DNA from: Neelides folsomi
Lineage: Eukaryota; Arthropoda; Collembola; Neelipleona; Neelidae
NCBI GenBank assembly: GCA_034687125.1
Contig: JAQGBZ010000112.1
Coordinates: forward strand, 118,966-182,965
Direction of reading: 5' to 3'
DNA length: 64,000 bases
Shown: piece after piece, positions 40,773 to 51,900 of the stretch
Numbering within the stretch: the stretch's first letter is position 1
Layout of the letters: each line of letters opens with the position of its first letter
Position numbers and translations under genes: made by a program
Notes under the pieces: model-generated
The model's input: the letters and a program-made list of their open reading frames with translations, nothing else
Databases searched by the model: none
What the model was told of the DNA's origin: nothing

Positions 40773-41777
40773 ATGGCTAAGCATAAGAAAGGAAAGAGAA
40801 GAATCTCCAATTACAGCAAGATTCTACCATCTGGAACAATTGATCCTTTAGGAATCACTCAAGCCGATTATGATCAAGTTGTAGATTTTATTAAGAAGGG
40901 ATTCTCTAGTAATCGGAGAGTTCAAAAAGAAATGGAAACAACTTTGAAAAGGGTAAGAATTTAGAATGGAATTTTTGGAATTATGTATTATTACTTTATT
41001 TTATTTTTTATAATTTGTAGACTTTTATACTTGGGCGTAGTGACAAGAAAAATGGCAAAATATCGAAATCTTTTGGAAAAATTAAAACTCCATCAGTCTA
41101 TAAAAGCAGGAAACGAAGAGCAATTCTACGAAGAAATTTTTATATTCCAACCAAATTACCATATGAAGAATTTTCACAATTAAATGAATTGTGGAAATCT
41201 TATATCGCAGAATTAATCAAGTCAGTACAGCATATTAATTGACAAATATTTTAATTATATTTTAAATTGTAATATTAGGTAGTTAATATGGATTAATTTT
41301 ATAATAATAGCATATATTTTTTAAATGCAGACACGATTCAAATCCTAACGTGATTCAAGAAAAACTTAATAGAGTTGATTTTCATGGAGCTTATTTGAAG
41401 CTTGTCGAATCCAACTGCAAAGACCAAGAAGGACTTGAAGGAATTGTTATCAAAGAGAGCAGAAACACGTTTGTTATTGTGAACAAGCAAGGCTTTACAA
41501 AAAGTAAATTCATTTTTTATAATTCAAACTATTTAATCATTATATTATAAATAACATATGTAACTGATTCTTTACTTGTACAATTCCAGCTCTCCCGAAA
41601 TATGAAAATATATTTGAAGTAAACATTGAAAGTCCTAAAATTTGTGGAAAAATGAGGATTTCTGGAAATTCGTTGCTCGTTAAGCCAGCCGAACGTGCTA
41701 CTAAAAAAGTAAAAGGCTTTATCGAGCATATTGGAACTAAACTTTATAGATCAAAACTGAGATATTCAATGGATTGA
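40773..41777 (+). CDS. POP4: Ribonuclease P/MRP protein subunit p29
   Basis: The Pop4/Rpp29 subunit of nuclear RNase P (tRNA 5' processing) and RNase MRP (rRNA processing). Exons: 40773-40952, 41021-41220, 41331-41503, 41590-41777, with phases closing to 246 aa (human 220). Exon 2 carries a basic region (SRKRRAILRRNF) followed by LNELWKSYIAELIK, matching the family's LHELWKQYI helix. Exons 3-4 give the Sm-like barrel: VDFHGAYLKLVESNC, GLEGIVIKES, NTFVIVNKQG, then KICGKMRISGNSLLVKPAER. The first 60 residues (MAKHKKGKRR...) are basic and I cannot align them confidently to the family. The start is the first ATG after the NDUFAF6 stop. Confidence 0.9.
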
Positions 41778-41879
41778 ATATCATTATGTAATTAAAATAA
41801 TTATGAATTATTGTTCAGTCATAATATAGTAAATAATATAGGTATTAGTATTTTTATGAAATCGTTGCTTTATGTGATG

Positions 41880-41885
41880 AATAAA
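41880..41885 (+). terminator. Polyadenylation signal AATAAA for POP4
   Basis: A canonical AATAAA about 100 nt past the POP4 stop. It is the first one on the plus strand after the NDUFAF6 stop, so it could serve both genes if they share a transcript. Confidence 0.5.
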
Positions 41886-43675
41886 ACGATGAAATGAATC
41901 AATTCAAGTAACAATGCAATACCTCTCTTTTATTATGACTTGTATTGTAGGTTTTACATATTACTATTTTGATATCACAATTTCTTTCGCGTGTTACATT
42001 TATTGGACTACTTTCTTTTTGAATTGCTAAACTTATAAGATACATAATCAAAACAAAGTTCAATTGAAACATAAAATATAATTCAACCTTTCTATTTACA
42101 AAATCAGTATAATGTCAATAAAATAATATTTGATTTGATCAACGCTTAATATCTCTGTAATTTCTTTGTTTTCGTAGAATAACAATTTTCTTTATAAGTG
42201 AAAGTATGTAAATCTGCCAAAGTTAATCATTCTAATATTTACTGCATTTTATTCTCTTGTGTAAGGATTATTAAAATAAGTATTTTAATTAGATGTTTCT
42301 AATATCTCTAGCTCAATTGTCACATCTAAAAATATTTGTTTGTGATTGAGATTTTGAATCGGATTCAACGGTTTCCATTTATTGATTATTAAGAATCTTC
42401 GACTAGAATGATCTTATAGGCTCGCTTTTTCTCTAAAATTATGCGTTGTAATACTCAACATATTCGTAGACGAGACTCATTTAATTACATTACCCATTTA
42501 GATTTAACTCTATCATAAAAATTTAAAACTCTTCTGGACTCCTATACCTCGTTACATCCTCTTTAAGTCTATGGTACATACCTACCTACTTAAATATTAA
42601 AATGTTCAATTTCGAATAAATATTGAGAATGTACACCACAAACTAAAACTTTTACAAACGTGCTAAATCTACTTGCAACTTTAAGGTTTTAAATCTTTAA
42701 AAGATAAGAGTTTTAAATGACTTATTACTTATCTTTTAATTCATTCATTCATAATAATTGTATAATTAATTTAAAGCAACCCCTTGCCTCTTACTCTCTA
42801 CATAGTTTACAAAAAATAATATTAGGTAAGTTAATAGTGCGTGGTCACTACATGACTTTATATTCTGACGGCCAGGGGTTAAATAGACTTATTTTAATCT
42901 GTACTTGAACGTTGTACATTGGTAAGAATTCCTTACCATTTCCTGATAATTGTGATCAATTTTGATTTTCTGCACAATTGGCAAGCTGCTCATGTTTATT
43001 ATGTATTAAGTTATTTTTCCAGAATGAGTTAGTGAACTCTTATTTTCTTTGCTTGCTAAAATATTTAGTTCTATCTGTATAACGTACAAACTCCACGTTT
43101 AAAATCTAATGCCAAAAATATCTTGCTTTTTTGCATCATATTCAATTGCATTTCCTTTAAAAATCTGAAGTTTAAAAATAAAATGAAAAAATGTATTTGT
43201 GCAAAAAATGCACTTATGCATTTTCAACTCAAGAGCCACCAAGAGCTACTGTAAATAAATATTCTTTCACGTTCCATGATGAATAGTACATATTAGCACT
43301 ACATAACTAAAAACAATATCAATGTCTAAAATATGGAAATTCTTAAATCTACTTATTCCATATTAAAATACGTGCTATTCGAGAACCAGTCTAAAATATG
43401 CAGATTTATAATATCATTATCTCCATACATTTATAGTAGATTTTCCCTTCTTCAATATTGTTCGTACCTTGATCTGTGGAAAGCTTAACGTCGTTCAGAG
43501 TGATGCTCGTAAACATAAATAACTAGTAGATATCCATATAACATCCACACACGAGGATACATAGTTAACTTTGAGCACAGTAATAAACTTATTATATTTG
43601 TAGTATTTCAAAGTCAGATCCAAACTTATGGGCTGCATTCACAAATGAGAAATGGTTCGAGTAAAGTAGCTATTT
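41886..43675. other. Intergenic, POP4 to GPCR 3' end
   Basis: About 1.8 kb of AT-rich DNA between the convergent POP4 and GPCR genes. It probably includes their 3' untranslated ends. I see no exon, repeat or RNA gene. Confidence 0.6.
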
Positions 43676-43681
43676 TTTATT
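43676..43681 (-). terminator. Possible polyadenylation signal for the GPCR gene
   Basis: TTTATT on the plus strand reads AATAAA on the minus strand, 13 nt past the GPCR stop codon. That would give a very short 3' untranslated region, so a more distal site is equally possible. Confidence 0.3.
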
Positions 43682-43694
43682 TGACTTGAGAATG

Positions 43695-46600
43695 TCACCG
43701 AGATTGGCAGCAGCAAAGAGAGCGGATCGTTTTTATCACTTCGCCTCTCAGTCGAGGGGAGACGAGGAGAAGAGCAATGGGCTGGACAAGGAATTCGCAA
43801 TAAACGACCAACCCGCAAATGAGCGCCACTCCCGGAGGAAGCTTTGCTCCTTGCAACCCCACCACAAACATTGCAGGCAAATAGAGGAGCAAATGACCCA
43901 CACTGACTGTATAAGATGCAATAACTCTCCTTGCCGGCCCTGTGCTCTTAACTTGCGGCTTGAAATGTTTGACTCGGGTTCTGGCCCGGAGCTTCGGCCG
44001 CTTCATCGGTTTCCCTTCCACGAGTTCGACTTGGAAAACTCCCGGGGGATTTTCTTTCTTCCGGATGACTTGGCTTTCGCTAATCGACGGGCTCAAATGA
44101 GGTGCTTTTTTCTTAATCGTTTCGGACACCATTTGGAGTTCTTTTATCTTTGGCTCTACTGAGATTCCTTGACATGTCTCTGCAACTTCCTCAGCTGAAT
44201 GAATCGACTCTTCCTTGGCCCCTTTCCCCATGGTCCAGTTGTACAATGGAAGGATCACTTCTGGGCTGATTTTAGAGTCAACATTAATGACATTAGCCGA
44301 GGCATATGTGTACAACTGGTTGGGATCTTCTTTGGCCAAATTCTCATTGGAGTGAGAACTCCCGCCCAATTTGCTACTTGTGGATCCGTCAATAACTGTC
44401 TCGTAATTGTTGCTCCCAGCTGTGAAATGATGCTTGAGAAGTTGGTGATTCCTCTTTACCATTTGCTTCGTTACATCTGTATAATCGAATGACTTTGACT
44501 GAGCAAAGAGGAAACCTTTTCGAATCGAGTGCAATGCCTTGGGCTGATGAATTTGAGACGCGGATGAACCATCAAACGAGATCGAATGGGTTAACTTAGG
44601 CGGGGTAAATTCGACCGAGGAGTCGTCTTCCGTCAGACGGTCGTAATCGTGCAAATTCGTCTCGCTCGACGTTTGGTGGAACGAGGACGAGTCGTTGGAA
44701 ATCGCATGATGACTCCGAGTGACGGCGGAGGAGAGACCAGAAGGACAATAGGCAGTTGCCGACTCGCTCCAAACCCGCCGATGAGTCATTTTGGCGCTAG
44801 GCGTAAATATGGCTCTTTTATTGGAAGCACTGAATTGATCACTCAGGGCACGTTTCGCTCGTCCCTTATTCTCACTGAAATATTCAACATCGTATCGTTA
44901 TTTTCATTATTTCCACCCTTGTGGTTTCTTGTTAGATATAAAATGTAGTGAATTTTTGGATTAAAATTGGAATAAAAACTTGCCTCATAGTTGACTCTCC
45001 ATCATCGTCTTCTCCATCCTCTATGAGATCGCATGGCGTAGGTTCGAACGGGGCGTTGTCACCTAGCTCTGAATAGAGTCTTGACTCTTTCTCCTTCCGT
45101 TTCCGCTTTTTCCTTCTTCTCCTCGCGAAGGCCAGTACGTAGCCAGTCGTGAGGGCGACGAGGCCTGTACAATAGCCGGAAAACACGACGATGAAAAAGG
45201 CCACGGGGACATTCGGAAGGCAGAGAGCAAGAGCGGGCTGGAATGTATGACCGAATGTTATCGTGGCCCCATAAGAGCCGGAGAAGGCCAACACCCAAAC
45301 TATCACCTATAGAAAAAACAATTTGTGAAAAGCTGATAAAAATAATTAAGTTTTCCTTTGTCATCCATCAATGTTGCTCGTGGATTGAAGTGTATTAAAG
45401 TAAATGAGAGTCACTTACAAGACCAATATTCGTCGTCCTGACTGAAAATATAGGATATCTGCCCGTTGGAAGCCAAACGGCCAAAACTCTATCTGCCCTG
45501 TAGAAAGCGACGGCAAGTAGATGCATCGTCCAAAGAGCTGCTGTCGTCGTACTCACGACCGAACATACTCCGTCTCCGTACACCCATTCACCCTGAAAAT
45601 AAGTTGGCTTCAATTACCCTGTGCATGGCATCTTCTCCTATCTCTCAAGACAGGTTTATGGATTTATGGACCAAGCTCAAATTCATCATCTAGGATATAT
45701 GCTTAATGCCTATTCGTCGACTATCCAAACCTTAAGTACTATATAAGTAAGTAGTTATACCTATACGGTTTATAAAATATATTAATATGTATTGACTTCC
45801 CGAGTTCATATTGATGCATAGGAACGTAAATAAAGATAGAACTGTCACATATGCTAAATATATTATAACTTACTTATGTTTACGAGTATATTTTCTATAA
45901 AAAATCAACGTGGGCGGAGAGGCAATAACAATCAGCTCCTCGTTGGAAAAAATATAAATCAGAGCACTCTGAAAGGAAAATGAGTTCTTTTACTCTACAA
46001 AACTTTAAATCAAATTCAAAATTTTTTGCAGGCGTGATTGAGTCCCCAGAGCCAAAAGTGGCTAAGAACGAATTTGTAGTTTGAGAGTTTGAAAGTCATA
46101 ATAACATATCTCGAGTTCATATCTCCAACTTCACTCATCGGTCAATTTCCTCTTGCCCCACATTCACAGAAATAAATGAGTTCTTCTCGCGATCCAAGTC
46201 TTTCGACGTAGAATAAGATATGAGCTTCGAATGTGGCGAGATTCTTTCCCGGCTCATCCTCACTTTGTATCTCTCTTTCCAAAAGTAACACTTGGACGTC
46301 TGAGGATGAAAAGAGGAATACGATAATGAATGAGTACATTTCAAGAAACGAATGTTCCCATTACACACAACATTGTTCATAAATTAAGATCAGAGAAGCT
46401 AATGACTTCCTCAAAGAGCGTCTTTTATAACAAGGGATAATTGCTTCTTCGTTATCGTTCCGTCTTTTGTTTTTATAAGCCATTTTTCATGATTTAGTAC
46501 AGAAATCTTGTTACATGTGCGAGCATTATTTGATGAATAAGAAATTTTAATTAAGAATTAAATAAAAATGGAAATAGTTAAGTTTTTAATTTACCTTTAC

Positions 46601-48937
46601 TATCGCGATCATCGGGACCGGGAGAACGAGAATAGCTCCAAGACAATCAGCAATGCAGACGTGGCGGATGAGAAGGAAGTGGACCATCCGAAGTTTCAGG
46701 CTATCCCGGCTGATGTTCGTAATCACGCTCCCGTTCGCAAACACGGCCGCCGTCAATATCACAACGAGAAGAGAAACCTATGTGGAATGCCATAATTAAA
46801 ACATTAACCTTCCTCGCTTACTCAATTTGATCTTGCTCTGAATCTCAATTGGGTTCATTGAAGGACTTGAGGAAGTCTCTTCCTCCAGTTGAGAATGAAG
46901 GGGAGGAAGTGGGAAGCAAGTTAACCTACTTTTCAACGTCCATGCAAAGACTTTAAATGCTAATAAGTTGCTAATGCTCTTACTTTCGATTTCCATTTTC
47001 CTGTTTTCCTAAACATCTTTCTCCCAAAGTCCAAAATCCTCTGTTCACCTTTTATATTATGTATGTAAATATCGATGATTTCAAAGAATTTTAATACGCA
47101 GTTTGGAATTTACTAATTATTTTTGCATAAGCAAATATAAATAAGATTCTTTGTCTCATATCCCTGGCTCATCTTATGATACAATTCTTTAAATAATATT
47201 TGTAGGAATTTAAATATACTACTCGTATTGCATAAAATGTTATATTGGATCTCAGGAAGTAAAAATACTACAGACAATAGATTCACGCATTTCACTGGCA
47301 AATAATCAACACTGAATTTTTTGGTTCCTTGTAAGTATTAGTTTAGAAAACTTCGTTATACGTAGGTTAGTTCCAAGTAACAATAAGTGCGAAAGACAAA
47401 GTCGACCTTGCAAAAACTCTCTGGCTCTGACTCCTCATTTAACTTCGTTTCTGGGGCTCAATGTGTGGATTAGATATGCAGGAAAAATGCGCAATTCAAT
47501 GCGGTGGGAATTCATGAGTTTCTTATAAAAGTTTTACATGATCAAACTCTCCCTCTGTTTTATTGCCAATCTCATCAGGATTTATTTGCAAACTCAAATT
47601 CACATTTACTACAATTATGCTCTTTTCGTTATTATTATTATTCCCCTAATCAAGATTTCCCCTCTCAAAAATTTGTTTACGAGAGCGACCATTTCCCTTT
47701 TAGTAATAGTAAAGCAATTGAAAATATTATTAAAATATATGAACGATTATTCATAATTATCTCATGTTATCTTTTTACGACTAATGTATTATCTTATTAT
47801 TACGGCCGTGAGTTCATTTCTCCTATTTATATAATTCTCCTTCACGAAGGAGCCTTAATGAGATTCCATCTTGAATCTTTCCGTTCCGTGAAGATTATAA
47901 CTACTCTATGCACACTTACTGCATCCGTATCTCCGGAATAGATGCTCTGATGCTGACACACATTGAGCTACATTCATCGACCTCCCATCTCATCCCACTT
48001 CCCGGACCTGTACCGCAAACTTCCTCTATAGCCAGCCAACGTGTTGGGTTAAAGTCCCCTCACCAAACTCACCATTTTATTTATTACGTAAAATGAAGCT
48101 CTTCAGGTCTAAAATTGCTCATCGGTTTCATCATATTGGGTGAGTCCTTATGTCAAAAATAAACAGAATAAATGAAGAATAAGCCTTTTTAACTACTCAT
48201 AAATTAAACAGAAACATACTCAAGCTAAGATAAAGACACTTTGATCGTATAATGTTCTGCATTTGACTCAAAAGTGTTATCCCATGAGTCGACGAATGCG
48301 AGACTTGGAATTCAAGTGTAAATCTTTGGCTTGGAGCCACGAAGCTCAATCTAATTCTAATTTGAGCCACATGAGATAGACGAAGGACCATTAGATGTTT
48401 TAGAATTGGGAGTCCAAGGAGTCAATGAGTCAACCATTCATTTACTCCAACCTTACTAAGCTCGCAATCTACACAAGGAGCAACCATGAGGTTCGACAGA
48501 GGGTCGCCTGAAAGCAGTAAAATGCAGAGCCAAGAGCGCATATGGGATTCGATATTGCTGTTAAAAATACGAATGGTCTCGGGAGATTGTAAATAAATGA
48601 GCTTTTTATATAGAGCGAGACAAGGTGAAGGGGAAACCTGGAAAGGCCGGTTGACGACGGGCAGTTTGATGGGCTTCTTCACATGCGGCGGCAGGTCCGG
48701 ATGTGGCGAAAGCGTGGACGAAAGTCCATCCCTGTAGTTGTGAAGGACGGGGATTTCATTGTCGGCACTGTTCCCGTCGTCGGCGGGGTCGTCCTGGGCG
48801 GTGATGAGATTCGGCGTCCAAGGGATCGTCCGAATGTGTGGCTCGGCGTGGGCTTGGAAGTCTCTCGGCGACCCTGTGCTCGGAATCCCCGCCGTCCTCG
48901 TCACGGCCATCAAGGCCGACACGACGAGGAGGAACAT
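43695..48937 (-). CDS. Class A (rhodopsin-like) orphan G-protein-coupled receptor
   Basis: Exons (minus): 48937-48638, 46777-46595, 45592-45419, 45306-44980, 44870-43695, about 719 aa. The start follows an in-frame TGA 12-15 nt upstream. Residues 1-17 (MFLLVVSALMAVTRTAG) look like a signal peptide, followed by a Pro/Asp-rich ectodomain of about 80 aa. TM1 has N115 (FANGSV), TM2 D144 (IADCLGA), TM3 starts at C171 and has D195-R196-V197 in DRVLAVWLP, exactly 25 residues from Cys to Arg as in class A. TM4 has W223; the ECL2 Cys is C248; TM5 ends in a run of Arg/Lys. ICL3 is about 370 aa. TM6 has P in LLYLPAMF but no Trp two before it; TM7 reads VQPIALLL, not NPxxY. The tail has a Cys triplet. 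The join between exons 4 and 5 is uncertain. Ligand and subfamily are unknown. Confidence 0.82.
45593..46594 (-). other. GPCR intron 2
   Basis: A 1.0-kb intron between the TM1-TM2 exon and the TM3 exon. No other exon or repeat is recognised. Open frames at 46,135-46,380 on the minus strand do not fit the receptor and look accidental. Confidence 0.7.
46778..48637 (-). other. GPCR intron 1
   Basis: A 1.86-kb intron between the signal-peptide/ectodomain exon and the TM1 exon. The donor is CAG followed by GTTTCC and the acceptor is CACATAG, both phase 0. I see no further coding exon in it. Confidence 0.65.
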
Positions 48938-51900
48938 TTTAGGTCTCAGTCAGATTGGTGGCGGGGAAAGGCGAAGGGCGGCGAATTGACAATTCGCCTT
49001 GTGGAATCCTCCATGAAGTCAGGAGGCTTCGTACACCTGCTGCGGCCTCCACCTCCTCATTGCCCCTTCATCTGGAAGGAAAGAGAAATTTTAAATTTTG
49101 TGCTTGGCGGATCGTGCCTGGTTGATAAACCTGGAAACTCAATACATCAAATAATAAAATATATTTTTGGGCCAACTCGACTCCTTTCGGATTCACGATT
49201 CGCGATATGATAATTGAATATTTGATCATCCATCGACCATTATATGTTCCATCAACTACTCAGAGTTCTCTCGCATTACCACACCCAGCAATCTATTAGG
49301 GAAGGCCGATACATGTCGACAAAAATAAAGGTACGCATGTATGGAGGATATATGAGAGGTTTTAATGCCATTAAATAAACCCTCTCCTATCTTTTGATAG
49401 TTATATTGAAGAGTTATTTGAATGAATAAGCAATGCGTTTTGAAAATGAAGCTCCTGCTTTTCGGGCAAATCATATGCACGACTCATATCATAATAAAAC
49501 TTTTTATATGAATCTGTATCTATCTACATACATACTTGTGTAACGTAAGGTCTAATTCACCTTCAACCCTCAACTTTAACCATGTATCACGTGAAAATAC
49601 TGATTTTATTACTGGAGTTCGTGTATGAACATTTCCGTTGAATCTGCTAAGAGACTGTTAAATATTTTAGATGTAATTTTCCATGCACCTACTTGGAAAT
49701 TATGCTAAAAGTTAATGATAATAAATGCAGTGCTTCCTTCTTATTACATTGAGAATAAGTAACAACATATTTTTCGAATGCCATAATGTTATTGGTTCTT
49801 AATCATTAATTTCCATTATACTTATGTAGATATATTATAAATGTTTAAAATAACTTTAGCCAATTATGTTTAAAACATTTATTTGCATTTCAAATAGCCT
49901 ATATCGTGTTATAGGTTAATCATATATAATACATAGTCAATTCAGATTGTTTGGCATTAGCATATGCAGATATAATACGCATTATGTAGTGATATGAATT
50001 AACAACCTTTGACCTATGACCTATCATAAGAGATAAACCATGATCTAGTTACATATTTGTATTTAAAATCTTTCTTTAAATGATTTTCTTAATTTGTGAG
50101 CAACCACCCGTATTTAATTATTGATGGTTTTAAAAAGCATTTATTCATTTTGTTTTATCTTTAGAAAACCATCTAACTTTCTTACCTAGTGGAAACACAT
50201 AACATACTGCATATTATAGGTGCTGTAGATATTAGAAAATTAGTATATGGTAATGCTTATTGTTGAATATTATACTATGATATTTATACAATAGTATTAT
50301 ACTATAATATTCTCGTACATACATACATAAATAAGTACATTCGTCGGTACAGATGTTACATATAAAGATTTATAGAAGCTGTTTAAATATTAACATAAAA
50401 AATAATGAAATTCTTAAAATTCCACTAACTCAATTCTTAAAAATGTAAAAGTCGAGTTCAAATGAAAAGAAAGCAGTAAAACTTCGACCTCCTTGAATTT
50501 AATTTGAATTTGAGGGAGAGGGAAGGGGAGATTTTTGGTAAAAAGATTCCAAACATAAGAAAGATAGATAGAATGCATTATTCCTCTCTTGGCATTAAGG
50601 AGCTTAAATCCGTCTCTGAGGATTCCCAGAGCGGAGTCAAAAAAGTCTCAAGGTGGTTGGCTCATTCGTGACCGTCTTTTGCTATTAACAATTTCGTTTC
50701 CATCTTCTCAGCCCGGATAGAAACAAGGGCCGGAACTATTTTTATGCAAGACTAAAATAATTGCTCATGTCTCAATGTAATAAAATTGTGTACGAGACAA
50801 ACTAAAACTGACTGAATGTGAATATATAATATTGTAAATCTGATTCTCGTTTTCCTTATATCTGGAGATCAAGACTATGGCTTCATTATTATTCATTCAA
50901 AATTTTCACTACGCATTAGATTTGAATTAGATTTGGGAGCCTACCAGGATGTGGAAAACACATGACATCAATTGGTATGGAGAAGCCGTAGATTGCATAT
51001 TAGCTTTTGCAATCTCTTTAGAGTCGTTTTGAGGACCATTTAGAAATGTCAGGGAGAGTTGGCCTTAAGAAATGACTTGCATTGTTCTCTTTAGTTGAGA
51101 TCGATAAGAGAAACTCCAAGCTGAGACTCCAACACTACTTTCACCGTTAAATATCACGGGGATAAATATTGTACACTTCATATCATATTCCACGAGAGTC
51201 TCAAACTTCCCATTTTCTATTGGCATTTTCTGAAGCTCTTCGACCTTCAGCTCTTTCACCTCCCACGTGTTCATCTCATTTTGGAAATGGGGAGAATGAG
51301 AACTCAGGTCTCTTCCTTTAATAACATTTTATACGTGACGTAGGTGAATCGCGTTTCTCACGACTTTCAAAATCCATATTCTTCATTTTAGATTGGGGGG
51401 TATAAAATCATATTGAAAACACAATTCAATTTACTCAATCAGCCCCTTATCAAGTTAGCCATCAACGGTTTCTATTTATTATGGAAAAAGTGAAGCAGAA
51501 GCTGGAGAAAATCGTTATCTCAAACTTCCCTAATTTCTTACTGATAAAGCCCCCGTCAATCTTCCTCCCAATTTCCCTTGCTTTTCCATTTTTGAGCCAA
51601 TTTAATAGAATTATTGAATCGGAGTCATTTAGAAGTTCTCTTATGGAATGAATTGAAGAGGACAGTTGGAATGGGAAATCGATAGGGGGAATTCATTATG
51701 GGAACCGGCTACTTCACTCCGTCGCCTCTTCCCTTCATGGGCCACATTTACAATACTGGAAATCTCCTGGCTTGGGACGGGCACGACCAGTTGGTAATGG
51801 AAGCAAATGGATTCTATTTCCAATCTTTTCATCTCCACCATCAGCTGTTTCGATTCATCGCCGACGGCCGGAGAGAGTTGAATCTCCTCCTTTTTCAATC

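Noticed and set aside
43686-44948. Plus-strand open frames opposite the last GPCR exon
   Set aside because: They mirror the antisense strand of a long GC-rich coding exon whose minus frame contains TM6, TM7 and a 360-codon open stretch.
48683-49210. 175-codon plus-strand frame over GPCR exon 1
   Set aside because: Antisense shadow; the minus strand has a signal peptide, an upstream in-frame stop and phase-matched splicing to TM1.
51065-51274. 69-codon minus-strand frame with protein-like composition
   Set aside because: No recognised family, no splice partners and no upstream coding sequence; left out for lack of support.
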